Below are positions 35,748 through 45,942 of a DNA stretch of 46,386 nt, piece by piece. A program made the translations under genes and the position numbers. The notes below the pieces were generated by a model. That model searched no databases, was not told the DNA's origin, and was given only the letters and a program-made list of their open reading frames with translations. Source of the DNA: Guillardia theta CCMP2712 (taxonomy: Eukaryota; Cryptophyceae; Pyrenomonadales; Geminigeraceae). Where the stretch lies: NCBI RefSeq assembly GCF_000315625.1, contig NW_005434603.1, forward strand, positions 112,652 to 159,037, given 5' to 3'. Numbering within the stretch: position 1 is the first letter of the stretch; each line of letters begins with the position of its first letter.

Positions 35748-36839
35748 TTAGCTCTGTAGCAGCCTCTCCTCTACTCCCCATACAAGAGAGCAGTAGTTCA
35801 GCTGGTCGTCCACGGCCTCCGTCGCTGTCTGGCATGCAGCAAGAAGCCTGTCAGTCTTCGCTAGCCATGGCTGCACAAGACAAACTGCCTTGTCGTCGAA
35901 GTTGACAGTCGTCGACCTTAGGGCCTGCCAATCCACCCCGTCAAGTCGCAGAACCTCCTGAACGAGCACGAAGATGCGAGTCCCTCCCTTACCACATGCC
36001 TGACACAGTGTCTCTTGAACACCTTCCACACCTTCTCGCAATCCACACAAGAAGCTGCTCGAATCTGACAGAGCAAAACTGTCAGAAAATGTGTACAACC
36101 ATGAGAACATTGTCTTCTCGACCTCACTGCATGCCAGTTGCGACGGATCTCCTGCTCGCTCTCAGCTCAGAGGAGGACCATCCTTGCGGAAGAAGAGACA
36201 TCCGCACTCACGAAAGTCCATCTTCATCTCCAGGTGATCGAAGGCGTGGACCAGCTCATGCCTCAAAGTCTGCTTCAGGTCCTGAAACGAGCTCGTCAAA
36301 AGCAGCAACACCCCTCCCTGAGACGTCAAGACTCCATCCCTCACTGACGTGTCAACAGCATCAAACATCTGCAGCAGAAACCTTGTCGGTGTGCAAGTTG
36401 TTGCAGCAAAGAAATATGGAGTCGCCGGGGGGCACAGAGAAATAACCCTTGAGCAATTCTTGCGGGGGGCATTCAGATGTGAGTATCTGGTACCATAATC
36501 ACATGAAACAAGAGCAGAAGGTATGTGGATGCCAACAGCCTCTCCCTCTTCTCCCCAAGTGTGTCCACTATCGTGAACCTGGTAAACCCCCTCGGTTCGG
36601 CTACCCTGAGGCATGCTGGCGGCGATGAAGGCCTACCTTGAGGCTGTGCATGCTTCGCAACTTCTTCACAACATCGTGAATGTCCGGCTCCCTCAGTGCT
36701 GACGACAACCTGCGGGGAGAGGTGTCTTTAGGGAACCTCAAACATCCTAGCATGCTATGGGAACTAACGCGATGGCGCAGCTTTTCATATCCAGGTTCCC
36801 TGTCCTTGCGTCGATCCTGCTAGGCGTTGGCTCCGCCAT
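35748..36839 (-). CDS. ATP23: ATP23-type mitochondrial metalloprotease
   Basis: ATP23 (peptidase family M76) is a zinc protease of the mitochondrial intermembrane space that processes ATP synthase subunit 6 in yeast and helps assemble the Fo part. Exons: 36839-36769 (MAEPTPSRIDARTG), 36709-36637 (REPDIHDVVKKLRSMHSLK), a third exon ending at 36212, a 29-base microexon 36151-36123, 36064-35993 and 35924-35748. All phases close. The catalytic motif HELVH is at 36260-36246 within LRHELVHAFDH and MKMDF; the family-specific LACSEIRAAS is split across the microexon and the next exon; then VDCEKVWKVFKRHCVRHV. Exon 3 is open from 36554, but its first half does not show the usual two-cysteine segment clearly, so a further intron may be hidden there. 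The usual DxCR after the active site is DHLEM here. Confidence 0.85.
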
Positions 36840-37425
36840 CCCAACCAACAAGACGAGGTCGGGCAAGGGAGGACGTGACTCTGTCTCAGAGGGTTCGTGT
36901 TCTCGCCTGCTCCAACTTCCAAGTTCGTTCCGAGAGGCGGATCCGAGTTTTATTAGTCCTACTGAGTGACTACTGCCAGCCGTCGGGCAGCGGGCCCGGG
37001 GCCGGCCCGGGGCCGGGATCTCAAAAGATTCAAGAGTACCCGGCCCCTTGCAGTGCCAGTTGGCTACGTGACTTCGGAATGAGATGCGTTATGAGTACGG
37101 GTACTGATCTGTTTTTCTCCAGTCAGCCAAGGCTAAAGTTACACCAAATTTACTCAATTTACTACTATCACAGTGATACCGGGGGCCAAATGTCAGCCAC
37201 CTTGGCGCTGAAGGGGACGAAAAACATAGGGGGAAGTAGAGGGGTTGATGACCAGGATCAGGGGGAGGTAGCAGGGGAGGTAGGTTTACTTGTTCCAGAA
37301 TCCCCCGTTTTCTCCCCCGCTCCCGTCGGATTTCAGAAGATCTCCCCCCCCTCAGTCCTAGCCAGCAGCGCCTATATCGGAGTACCTTCTAGTTGCTCTC
37401 CTTTGTATCCTTCCCATATTCCTTC
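36840..37425. other. Intergenic stretch with a small GC-rich island
   Basis: Positions 36965-37020 (GGGCCCGGGGCCGGCCCGGGG and neighbours) resemble the patchwork islands. Positions 37180-37330 have G runs and then C runs. No gene recognised. Confidence 0.5.
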
Positions 37426-37596
37426 ATGCAAGGTACTCAACATGTCCAGCATGGCATCGGGGCACTCTCAGGCTTCCCCTCAAGTGATTGCAAGCAAGCT
37501 TCTGATCCGCTACCCGAGGATTCTCCTGCAGTCCGAAGAAGCTTGCAGGACTCGGATGACAAGACCATCTTTCTTGGCATTCCCCCCTCCTCCACT

Positions 37597-37642
<46 letters not shown>

Positions 37643-37812
37643 TGGATTCAAATGGAGCCCCGATCCTGTCCTCAAGCAGGGAACGTGAGGTAAAACTCTT
37701 GACCTCGACAGAGCAGAAGCAGCTCAGAGCCCTGGATCACTGCATCAAGCTGCTGACCTCCAAGGAGCGTGCGAGCATTCAGAACTCGTTGGGGGTGTGG
37801 ATGACGATGTAA
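37426..37812 (+). CDS. Small-protein family, member E, with poly-Ser insert
   Basis: From the ATG at 37426 the frame gives 128 residues. The N-terminal part is specific to this copy, with DSPAVRRSLQDSDDK and a run of about 14 serines encoded by TCG repeats (37598-37642). The C-terminal motif is clear: TEQKQLRALDHCIKLL, then SKERASIQNSLG and a VWMTM end, close to member F and more distant from A-D. An upstream ATG-less extension is also open, so a 5' exon is possible. Confidence 0.65.
37598..37642. repeat. TCG trinucleotide run coding serines
   Basis: About 14 TCG units in frame in member E. The same bases read as arginine in another open frame, which I take as a shadow. Confidence 0.9.
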
Positions 37813-37819
37813 TTGTAAT

Positions 37820-38886
37820 TGAAATCGAACAACTCAAAGCAGAGAGATCGCTAAGACAACCTGTGCAGCCCTCATAGGAACATAACAACCAACACAGGAC
37901 ATTCTATCGTGCTCACCAGGACGCCTGCGGTAAAGTGTATATGACGTATATGACCATCCGTGTCAAATAACATCTAATTTGTCAGAATTGGTCACGAGGG
38001 ATGCTGACCAAGTACCCAGGGTACTTCTTCGTGACCAATCTGAACAATTAGGGGTCTATTTGTCAGCTTTACTGATCAGGGGAGATGGAGAGGGATCCTG
38101 CTCAGGGGGAGATGGAGCGTCACTGATCCTCGTTGAAGGCTACCTGTGCCTCTCGTAGTGTCAATGACCATCGTTGGATGCCAAGCGCGCTAGCGCTGGC
38201 GGTGTGCGCTAGCACACAGAGCATTAATCCCTTCTCATATCCTTTCTGACGATCTCCCTGTTAGGATGCTATTCACCCTAGATGAACCGCATCCTAACAG
38301 GCTGTTTGGTGAGGTGGACAAAGACCACCCCTCGAAATAGAAAACATTAGAGATTGCTTTGAAAGCAATCACATCCTAACAGGCTGTTCAGCAGCACCCA
38401 ACTTAGTTGGGTTCTCTTTTCTTATCAAAAACATTGTTCATTCTCCTTACCATTCTCATAAGGCTTTTTGCTCTCTCATGAGGGTCGGAGGTAAGCCCTG
38501 TGAGCGAAGCGAGCTGGGCGGTGTGCGCAGCACACAGAGCAAGGGATCCTTTGTCAGTCATCACATAGTCTTCTATGTACTTATAACTTGATCTATAAGA
38601 TCCTTGGTCCTTTGTTGGCGGAGGCGCGGAGGCGCTATCCCTAACTTTTCTACATCTTTAATCCAACCCCTCCTCGCCATATGAAATAGTTTGGGGTAAC
38701 GCCTCCGCGCCTCCGCCAACTATACCCCTATCCTCTCAACTATCACAAAGATTCCTCTAATAATTATTCATAAATCTCTCTTACATCACATCAGGTATTC
38801 AATAGAGTATTTATTCATTCTCTCTATCTTCCCACCGCCGCCCCCAGCGGAACCCCCACTCAGATTATTTTATCAACACATATAAA
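37820..38886. other. AT-richer, hairpin-rich leader of the virus-like segment
   Basis: No gene recognised. It contains several perfect or near-perfect inverted repeats: TTGGTCACGA...TCGTGACCAA around 37988-38038 with the palindrome AAGTACCCAGGGTACTT inside; CCTGTTAGGATGC/GCATCCTAACAGG at 38257/38289; GATTGCTTT/AAAGCAATC at 38352; and a 21-base pair at 38614/38700. Two copies of GGCGGTGTGCGC-AGCACACAGAGC (near 38199 and 38519) are themselves palindromic. Composition and style differ from the host genes on either side. Confidence 0.6.
38614..38720. repeat. Perfect 21-base inverted repeat
   Basis: 38614-38634 (GTTGGCGGAGGCGCGGAGGC and G) is the exact reverse complement of 38700-38720, with a 65-base spacer. 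Pairing continues imperfectly for about 14 further bases on the inner side. GC-rich arms in AT-rich surroundings. Confidence 0.9.
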
Positions 38887-39123
38887 ATGGCTGACTCGCA
38901 GCATATCTATCGTATGAAGCAGAAGCAATACAATACATTCATTAAGGACCTTGTTGAATCTATATTCAGGAACGAATATGTCCTAGATTTCTTCATTAAA
39001 AACAATCTTCTAACTAGGGAGCAAATCAGCTATTATGAGCAATCGAGCTTCACTCATACATACAGAAAGAAGCGAGCTAAAATTGGCATAAGAAAGGGGA
39101 CTGTCTATCTGATTTTTAATTAA
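38887..39123 (+). CDS. 78-residue ORF of the virus-like segment
   Basis: An intronless ORF from ATG (in TATAAAATGG) to TAA. The product begins MADSQHIYRMKQKQYNTFIK, is helical in its first half (DLVESIFRNEYVLDFFIKNN), and ends very basic (YRKKRAKIGIRKG). No known domain. It lies 17 bases before the fibre-like gene on the same strand and shares its AT-rich codon use, so the two probably came together. Confidence 0.65.
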   Translation: MADSQHIYRMKQKQYNTFIKDLVESIFRNEYVLDFFIKNNLLTREQISYYEQSSFTHTYRKKRAKIGIRKGTVYLIFN

Positions 39124-39140
39124 ATCTACATTCTAATTAA

Positions 39141-42002
39141 ATGAGCACCTGGATCAGTGGCTTGTCTGTTGATACAGTTCAATATCAGATCAGTTCCCTT
39201 AAAACAGCTATCATCAAATTAGATGAGGCACATAAGGCATTGGAGGGTGTTGTTAGTACAAACACAGATGATATCCAAGCCAACGCAACGAGCATTGAAG
39301 CCAACGCAACGAGCATTGAAGCCAACGCAACGAGCATTGAAGCCAACGCAGCGAACATTCAAGCCAACGCAACGAGCATTGAAGCCAACACTACGAGCAT
39401 TGACACCCTACAAACAAGTGTTGATGCCAACACCACGAGCATTGACACCTTACAATCAACAATAACAGATTTATCAAGTGATGTTGAAAACAACTCCAAC
39501 GCAATATCTACCTTACAATCTATCATAAACCTAGCTGAGAATGCCAACAATCAAACATTGACAGCACTGTTCAACAATGACTCCGATCTGATCCAATTGC
39601 TCTATGATGATCAAGCGGCTACTTATACAATCAGTTTGAGAAAGCAAGATGGCTCATATATCACTGTTCAGGACATCATTGATAGCATCAATGGACTAGT
39701 AGATAGTGTTAATAGCATTTCAAACCCAGATGATGAAGCCAATCTTGGAGACATAGTTGATACAGCAAATAGCGCATTCGATATCTTCTCTGGTCTGGGT
39801 GACTTTGCTTCCGCTGGTGCTGGTTTTGTTGGGGGGTTGATAGCTTCATCCTTGAATACTTCCAAGGCCGATGGTCTTTTTTTATTGAACTGGATTAATG
39901 TTTTACGGCTTGCTATTGGCACAGTGATCAATCTCTTAGAGACAGAGATAATACATAGACTTCATCAAGACAGAGCAATCAAGATATATTCACGCAACAC
40001 AACAGATGGATCACAACTCAATCTAGCTGCTGGCGAAGCATATGTATATGATAGCACATATAAGATCGATGTTGAAGGAAACCCTACGACTGAACTAGAT
40101 AGCAGGCTTATATCATTCCAAGGCGAGGAGATCTTAACACTAGGGAATGAACTGACACAAACAGAATTAGATGAACATGTGTTTGGTTTTACACTACAGG
40201 AAAGCGAAACCTCTGGTGGTATTATTGAGATGATCAATGTTTTGAGAGACTACAAAACAATCTTCAAAGGTAAGACATTGTTTCTTGATGATGTTGTTTT
40301 ACAAAACTATTACAACAAAACAGAAATTGATACAAATTATTACAATAAGACATACATTGATGGATTAAACATTGGAGTTGGGGATCTATACATCAACGAT
40401 ACAAACTATTTATCGACTGTCTCAGGTCAATATGGCAGTGTTCAAATCAATGGTTCAGGAACTAATAATTGGGAAGGATACAGCATTGATGGCAGGGTTG
40501 TATTTACGCATGATGGCAATAATGAATGGGGCATTTATGACGATGTCAATAATAGATGGAAGTACAAAAATAATATTGATGTTGCTCTTGATGAAGCAAA
40601 CAATAACACTTGGATTGAAAGCAAATCCTTGGTTATTCAAAACAGTTTAGGCACACCATCAGATGAAAGAACAAATAGGAGAACAAACTTAGCTTTTCAT
40701 GTTCACACTTCATCAACTTGGGCAGGTGGTGTAGCAGCTGAAACAATAACAAAGGGAGCAACTTATGCTTCTATATCAATACTTGGAGGAGATAAAGCAA
40801 ATCCATATCAAGGATTTTCAGCAACTGGTATGTCTGGATATGGTGCTCTTGTAAAAGAAAGAGAGGTTATTAAGATTTATCCACATGGAACCAATTTTGA
40901 TTTTAGAACTATAACCGTTGATGTTGATTTTGCTGCTAATATCAATTGCGCAAACAATCTAAGCATATCAGGCACATCAACCTTAACCGGAGCCGTTACT
41001 TGTTCAGCAGCACTGAGCGTAGGAACTACATTGAGTGTAACAGGCACATCATCCTTTACCGGGAATGTTGTATGCTCTGGAGATTTGACCGTCAATGGGA
41101 ATTTAGTCGCCACAGATTATGCCGATGATTTGGATGTCACTGGCACTCTATCAGTGAGTGGCACTTCAACTCTTACTGGAAATGTTACTTGTTCAGGAAC
41201 ATTATCTTCATCTGGAAATATTTCCACAAGTGGAAGCTATCATATTTCAGGCACTGAAATTTTACAGAGTGACAGCACTTGGACAAGACTTTATGGACGA
41301 TCTAGTGGATGCGCTATTTACAAAGGCATTTCAATGAATGATCAAGGTTATTTAAATCTTGGAGAATGGGCGAGAATAACAGATAATTATGTGAAATGTA
41401 CTGGAATAAGCCTCGACCGTATCTATATACCCAAAGGTGGTTCTGGTGCTGTTGATAGTGGACAATGGGTTATTTATAAACTCTTAAATTCTGTATCATT
41501 TGGAGGAACTAGCGCAACAAATGATTTGATGTTTCAATATGGGGGGCTTGATGATACAGGTGAACAATGGTTGAGACACGATGACAATGCCAATGATGAT
41601 CTAGACTTTACCGGCTCTCATCGTTGTATTGCTGAAACCTCAAATCTATTAGATGAGATAACATCTAACCTTGACTACTATCAGGGTCTCTTGGTTTCTA
41701 CCACTGGATTTTATCAAGACTTGAATAGAACAGATTATGATTTTAGCTCTAACATTCGCATTGATAGCTCGCTGCCAATAATCAAATTAACAGACATTCA
41801 ATGTGACAAAGCTGTGTATGGTGTGATCTCAAATGTGGAGGGAGGAGATAAAAGAATCTATAAGACTGGAAGGTGGCATTATTCATATCCCAAGCTTGAC
41901 AACAATAGAGTTATGATCAATGCGGTCGGCGAGGGGGCTATATGGTGCTGTAATTATGGCGTTGAAGCCATAGAGAATGGCGATTATCTATGTTCAAGGT
42001 GA
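39141..42002 (+). CDS. 953-residue virus-like fibre protein
   Basis: A single intronless ORF of 953 residues, unlike any other gene in the window. Residues about 47-115 carry seven-residue repeats (NATSIEA/NTTSIDT), a trimeric coiled-coil pattern. Near residues 215-250 lies a Gly/Ala-rich hydrophobic stretch (FVGGLIASSLNTS, LFLLNWINVLRLAIG). At about 390-410 are two YYNKT(E/Y)ID repeats of the kind found in phage and algal-virus tail fibres. Residues about 605-710 repeat LSVSGTSTLTGNVTCSG-like units, typical of beta-helical fibres in large algal viruses and Polinton-like viruses. The C-terminus (about 730-953) is probably a receptor-binding or trimer domain. I infer an endogenised viral structural gene; the exact virus group is not determinable here. 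The frame is fully intact. Confidence 0.75.
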   Translation: MSTWISGLSVDTVQYQISSLKTAIIKLDEAHKALEGVVSTNTDDIQANATSIEANATSIEANATSIEANAANIQANATSIEANTTSIDTLQTSVDANTTSIDTLQSTITDLSSDVENNSNAISTLQSIINLAENANNQTLTALFNNDSDLIQLLYDDQAATYTISLRKQDGSYITVQDIIDSINGLVDSVNSISNPDDEANLGDIVDTANSAFDIFSGLGDFASAGAGFVGGLIASSLNTSKADGLFLLNWINVLRLAIGTVINLLETEIIHRLHQDRAIKIYSRNTTDGSQLNLAAGEAYVYDSTYKIDVEGNPTTELDSRLISFQGEEILTLGNELTQTELDEHVFGFTLQESETSGGIIEMINVLRDYKTIFKGKTLFLDDVVLQNYYNKTEIDTNYYNKTYIDGLNIGVGDLYINDTNYLSTVSGQYGSVQINGSGTNNWEGYSIDGRVVFTHDGNNEWGIYDDVNNRWKYKNNIDVALDEANNNTWIESKSLVIQNSLGTPSDERTNRRTNLAFHVHTSSTWAGGVAAETITKGATYASISILGGDKANPYQGFSATGMSGYGALVKEREVIKIYPHGTNFDFRTITVDVDFAANINCANNLSISGTSTLTGAVTCSAALSVGTTLSVTGTSSFTGNVVCSGDLTVNGNLVATDYADDLDVTGTLSVSGTSTLTGNVTCSGTLSSSGNISTSGSYHISGTEILQSDSTWTRLYGRSSGCAIYKGISMNDQGYLNLGEWARITDNYVKCTGISLDRIYIPKGGSGAVDSGQWVIYKLLNSVSFGGTSATNDLMFQYGGLDDTGEQWLRHDDNANDDLDFTGSHRCIAETSNLLDEITSNLDYYQGLLVSTTGFYQDLNRTDYDFSSNIRIDSSLPIIKLTDIQCDKAVYGVISNVEGGDKRIYKTGRWHYSYPKLDNNRVMINAVGEGAIWCCNYGVEAIENGDYLCSR

Positions 42003-42549
42003 AGCTCTTTATCTAGCACGACTATGAGCGTTGTTATGAATATACCTTTGAAACATGTTGATAATGATCATGATACAGACTAGGCCGTGTAGACCATTAG
42101 TTGTTATGTTGCTTATGGTATGAAGGCATCTGTTAGTTTTTACGTGAGGCGTGATAACCTGATGCGGAGACAATCTAACAACTGAGCGATAGTGCACTTA
42201 GGACAGATGCGCAATGAAGCTAGATTTGTTTATGTATAGCACTAAGGATGCACATGTCGACGCCTCATGCAACCTGCTGGCCGCGGCTTAAATGCCAAGC
42301 TAGGCTGCTTGTATGCCGAGGTCTAGCTAGTGCTCGTAGTACCACAATAAGTAAATTTGGCATGTGTACTGAACTCGTACCTTGCCTCATGCTTTCATCG
42401 TACTAATGCGCCACACGTACGTCTACGTTTGGTACACATTGTCGATTCTAGCATTTTCAATGTGACACATCTTGCAAGCGTACGAAACCTCTTACGACTG
42501 CTTGCATGATGCCGCCATGTTTGGAGACTTGCAAGCCAAACCAAGTTAT
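42003..42549. other. Right flank of the virus-like segment, no gene seen
   Basis: AT-rich at first, then mixed. No ORF of interest. The right boundary of the insertion probably lies within this stretch, but no clear terminal repeat marks it. Confidence 0.4.
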
Positions 42550-42800
42550 TCAGTGCTGCGGCCGCTGGCCAGCACTGCGGCAGTCGCCGCTGTTTGAACC
42601 CGGCAGTACCGTCTGTTCATGACAGTGACTCAAAGTTAAGTTAAAAATCACTGCATTCACTCACTGTGAGTGGACCAGGCGGCTCGGGAAGTTTAAGTTT
42701 GAAGTTCCGAACTTGGAACTAGGAAGTTCCGCCACCGTCTGATCAGAGGTCCGGGATCGCCGGGTGTCTTCCGATGCGCGCCGGACCGCAAGTTACCGCC
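42550..42800. repeat. GC-rich patchwork island 4
   Basis: Words such as GCGGCCGCTGGCCAGCACTGCGG and AAGTTCCGAACTTGGAACTAGGAAGTTCC, with GTGAC/GTCAC, recur as in the other islands. No coding signal. Confidence 0.6.
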
Positions 42801-42893
42801 GGTCACCTGAGGCTGGCCGCCTGCGGCCGATGGCGAGTGGCAAACTGCGACTTTCTGTAACCGACTCCGTCACGACTCTGAGTGTAGTCACAG

Positions 42894-42935
42894 TAATAAT
42901 ATCCAAATGTTCTGAAATAATATCCAAATGTTCTG
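42894..42935. repeat. Two tandem units of about 21 bases
   Basis: AATAATATCCAAATGTTCTG occurs twice in succession, separated by one base (A). It lies in non-coding sequence between a GC-rich island and member F of the small-protein family. Confidence 0.9.
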
Positions 42936-43496
42936 TGTCTAGATACGGTGCGTGCCAGGATATAACTTGTTCGGTATAGCCCAGCGACCAACTGGCTTCT
43001 TGCCAACTGCAAAAGGCCTCAACCTCGTAACCTTGTCTCGTCGGGCTTGCCAGCGGTGCGACTGAACCATGCCAATCCCATGACAGGCGGACGGCCCGTG
43101 GCCCACCGTTGCGATTTCGCAATGATCGATAGCGACGTGTGAAAGAAAATTGGCTGCCACCCTTGTAAGCCCCTCTGAATTAGACGCATCCTGTAAGGCC
43201 TCACCTATCACACAAGACGTGATTCGCAACGATTCACTTATGGGTCGTATGAGTAACGTGACCGCCAAAGATCCCCCGGTACTGCAGTTTTTAGTTACGT
43301 CACAGATAAGAAGAAAGGATTACGAAATTATTTGTCCAGACGGGGTGGGTTCTCGTATCCAGATCTTTCCGCCCTCCTTCCACGACTCTACTTCTACCTC
43401 CTCCCTCCTTGCAATCAACACTGCATCCTATCCTGTTCTAGCTAACAACATCGACAACATCTTAGTGCACCACCCAACAACGCCTCTTGTTAACAC

Positions 43497-43808
43497 ATGC
43501 ATCGTTCTCAGCAGACCCAGGACACCTTCGACTCCCTCGCTCTCCTTTCCAACGTGTCAGATGATCTCTCACAAGTTCCTTCCGACCTTCTCCACGAGCT
43601 ACCTCCTTCCCGCCGATCAAAAGAATTTGAGACGACTTTCTTGCCTTGCGACCATGAGGTCTCCTGCTTGACCCGACAGCTCTCAGCTAAGCAGCTCAAC
43701 CCGACCAAGCAGAAGCAGCTCAGGGCCCTGGAGCACTGCATCAAGCTACTGATCTCCAAGGAGCGCCCCAAGATCAAGAACACTGTAGGAGTGTGGATGA
43801 CAATGTGA
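43497..43808 (+). CDS. Small-protein family, member F
   Basis: A 103-residue single-exon ORF. It keeps a basic PPSRRSKEFE patch matching SSRRSKELD of members A-C, and the C-terminal motif TKQKQLRALEHCIKLL, SKERPKIKNTVG and VWMTM. The N-terminal half (MHRSQQTQDTFDSLALLSNV) is acidic and Ser/Leu-rich as in A. AATAAA follows at 43835. It is closest to member E, 6 kb away on the far side of the viral segment. Confidence 0.7.
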   Translation: MHRSQQTQDTFDSLALLSNVSDDLSQVPSDLLHELPPSRRSKEFETTFLPCDHEVSCLTRQLSAKQLNPTKQKQLRALEHCIKLLISKERPKIKNTVGVWMTM

Positions 43809-43834
43809 AAATAATATGGCAGCGAGGAAAGGGT

Positions 43835-43840
43835 AATAAA
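43835..43840 (+). terminator. AATAAA polyadenylation signal of member F
   Basis: AATAAA lies 27 bases after the stop codon of the ORF at 43497-43808. Confidence 0.5.
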
Positions 43841-44049
43841 ATGCAACATGGGAATAATTCCTGTCTCTGCCCGCTTGCCCTTGCGCTCCTTTGAATCGTC
43901 TTGTTGGAGGGTGTAGGTTTCGACGCCCATGTGTTGATGAGTGAAGACTTGAGCTCCTTCACAGTCCCTGCTTTCTTGGAGTCATGCACAGATCTTATTG
44001 TCCTGGTTCTTCGAGGAGGAGACTCTAGTAGGTATACATCCGAGTCAAT

Positions 44050-44760
44050 CATGACATGTCACAGTGAACTCGCTGAGTCCCGGTCCGGTCGTCGCCAGAA
44101 CCCAAGTTGATGGGTACTACGAGACAGTTGAGTTACGGTATGCACTACCATGATGATAGTTCACGAAGCCGTTGAAGGCCATCCGATCCAACTGGCAAGC
44201 ATGTGAAAGAGCCTTCTCAGATGCGGGGCCCGGGGTGGCGCCGGTACTCAGAATCGAGCTTCTATCCGCTGATACCGTCTACACTGACACTTATGATAGT
44301 AGTCCGGCAGCCCGGCAGGCGGCCGCGCGGTCGGGCTAACTTAACTAGTAACGGAAGTTCGCCGCCGCGGGCCGTCCGATCCGGCGGGGCGCACGTCTGC
44401 GGCCGGAGTCCGATCCGACGTGGCTGCTCAGGCCGGCTGAGCAGCCTCCGACGGTCACCGTGGCAGTGCCAGGGCCGGAGTGGCATGGCAGTCACTGGGC
44501 CGCGGAGCGCGGCCCCCGCGGCTGAGCCCGGATGATCTGCCGCCGACTCAGGCTGACTCGGTCGCAGTGACCGGGCCGGCCGGGCCCCTCAGTACGATCC
44601 GGGACGTAAGTTAAGTTACACCGTACTGGCTAGCCCGTGACCCGGGCCCCGGCCCCGTGATCCCGGGACCCGGAGCCTCGGACTCCCGGCGGGCCCAGCC
44701 GCGAGTGTCAGTGCGGGCCGGTTGAAACTGTGGCATAGAAGGTGCTAGTAGTCGCCCTAC
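44050..44760. repeat. GC-rich patchwork island 5, the largest
   Basis: About 700 bases of CCGG, GGGCCC, CGGACTC, GTCACTG and TTAAGTTA words in changing order. Any ORFs through it are compositional. Nothing else recognised in 43850-44900. Confidence 0.6.
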
Positions 44761-45236
44761 TTCCTACGCCTCACGATAAGACCCAGACTTGACGGGCGGC
44801 GGCGGAGCAACAATGGTATGTGTGGCGGCATGAATCAGGAGAACGGTTGGAAGGGAAGCAGAGGGCTCATGGGGAAGTAGACGAGGAGAGGAGGAGAGAG
44901 TCGATCCTAGGAAGCGATCTCGGATGTGGGAGCTAGTAGAGTGTGAGAGCAAGAGCCTGAGACGCTGAGTGCTGTAGTGCTGAGAACAGGGAGCCCGGAG
45001 GACCCCTATCCTTCAGCTCAGTCTCTGAAATGCCCTTGTCCGGGATGAAATACTCAATCACTGCACTAGAAGAACAGTGATTGCGGTCTTGAAGGGTGAT
45101 GGTGTCTCCTTGCAAATGTAGTCTGTCCTGAAAGTGATCGCAACTGGACGGAATCATTCGATATGGGCGGTTGGAGGCGCGCTCTCATATCATATGGTGT
45201 GCAGGCTCGCAGTTGAGGAACTTCTAGCTCAAACGC

Positions 45237-45732
45237 ATGTCGGCGCCTTCTGCTCTTGAAAGCCTGGGCAAAACTTTGACAGAGTGGAGACAGCGGGAGG
45301 AGGAGCGGAGAAAAGCTGGCTCCCAAGGTGACGGAGAAGGATGGGACAACGACGACATAGCTGCCAGACTGGAGGAGCAACAGGCAAAGCTGGAGACAGC
45401 CAACAAGGCCTTCGAGGCTGCGGTAAGTCGAGGCATGCTTCGTTGCCTCCCACGTGAACCATGCCCTTGGTCAGGTCCGCGCCAAGGACCGTCATGCTTA
45501 CTTCATGGCGAGAGTGGCGCTGGGTCAGTGTAAAGATGCATATGTGAGCTGTGAGCTGAGACCGGGTCAAGTGGTAAAGTCACCGCAGGCGCAGCTGGCA
45601 GAGTCGAGGAACGAGGCGAGCTTGTCGCTGAAGCTGCAGCAGCTCGAGCTGGACATCGAGCACATGGAGGCCCAGTCTCCTCTTGTTACTCTGTCGACCG
45701 CCACGTCCCTCGACAACTCGGCCACGGTCTGA
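45237..45732 (+). CDS. Small coiled-coil protein
   Basis: ATG at 45237 begins MSAPSALESLGKTLTEWRQR. The first exon ends at 45422 (GTAAGT donor) after a helical run (ARLEEQQAKLETANKAFEAA). The second exon starts at 45476 after TTGGTCAG and ends at TGA 45732, with SLKLQQLELDIEHMEAQ. A further intron of 87 bases (GTCAGT...CCGCAG, about 45506-45592) would also keep the frame and would remove a less protein-like stretch. The product, 125-154 residues, is almost all helix with heptad spacing. Not recognised; small coiled-coil subunits of larger complexes look like this. Confidence 0.55.
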
Positions 45733-45942
45733 TCAAATGCCGGCGACTGTTGCGATTTATCTCCGTGATGTTCATGTTTGTTGTGACTTGCGTGTGCTAT
45801 GTTGATGTGGTTGTTTGCCATCGTTTCCGTCGGTTTCCTCGTGGACGGTTGTTGACAGGGATGCGGTGTTGAAGCCCGATGCTCCTTGTCGAGCTGAATG
45901 AATGTGCTCCTGACTTTGCCTGGCTGGCAGGTCACGCCAAGG

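Noticed and set aside
36827-37693. 288-residue plus-strand ORF
   Set aside because: Its start is antisense to the ATP23 first exon, it crosses GC-rich non-coding sequence, and its end is a shadow frame of small-family member E.
37850-42130. Terminal inverted repeat candidate, AACATAACAAC near 37880 and its complement near 42098
   Set aside because: Only about 11 exact bases in AT-rich sequence; not enough to define ends of the viral segment.
44203-44535. 110-residue Arg/Pro-rich ORF
   Set aside because: Lies entirely in a GC-rich patchwork island, where open frames arise from composition.
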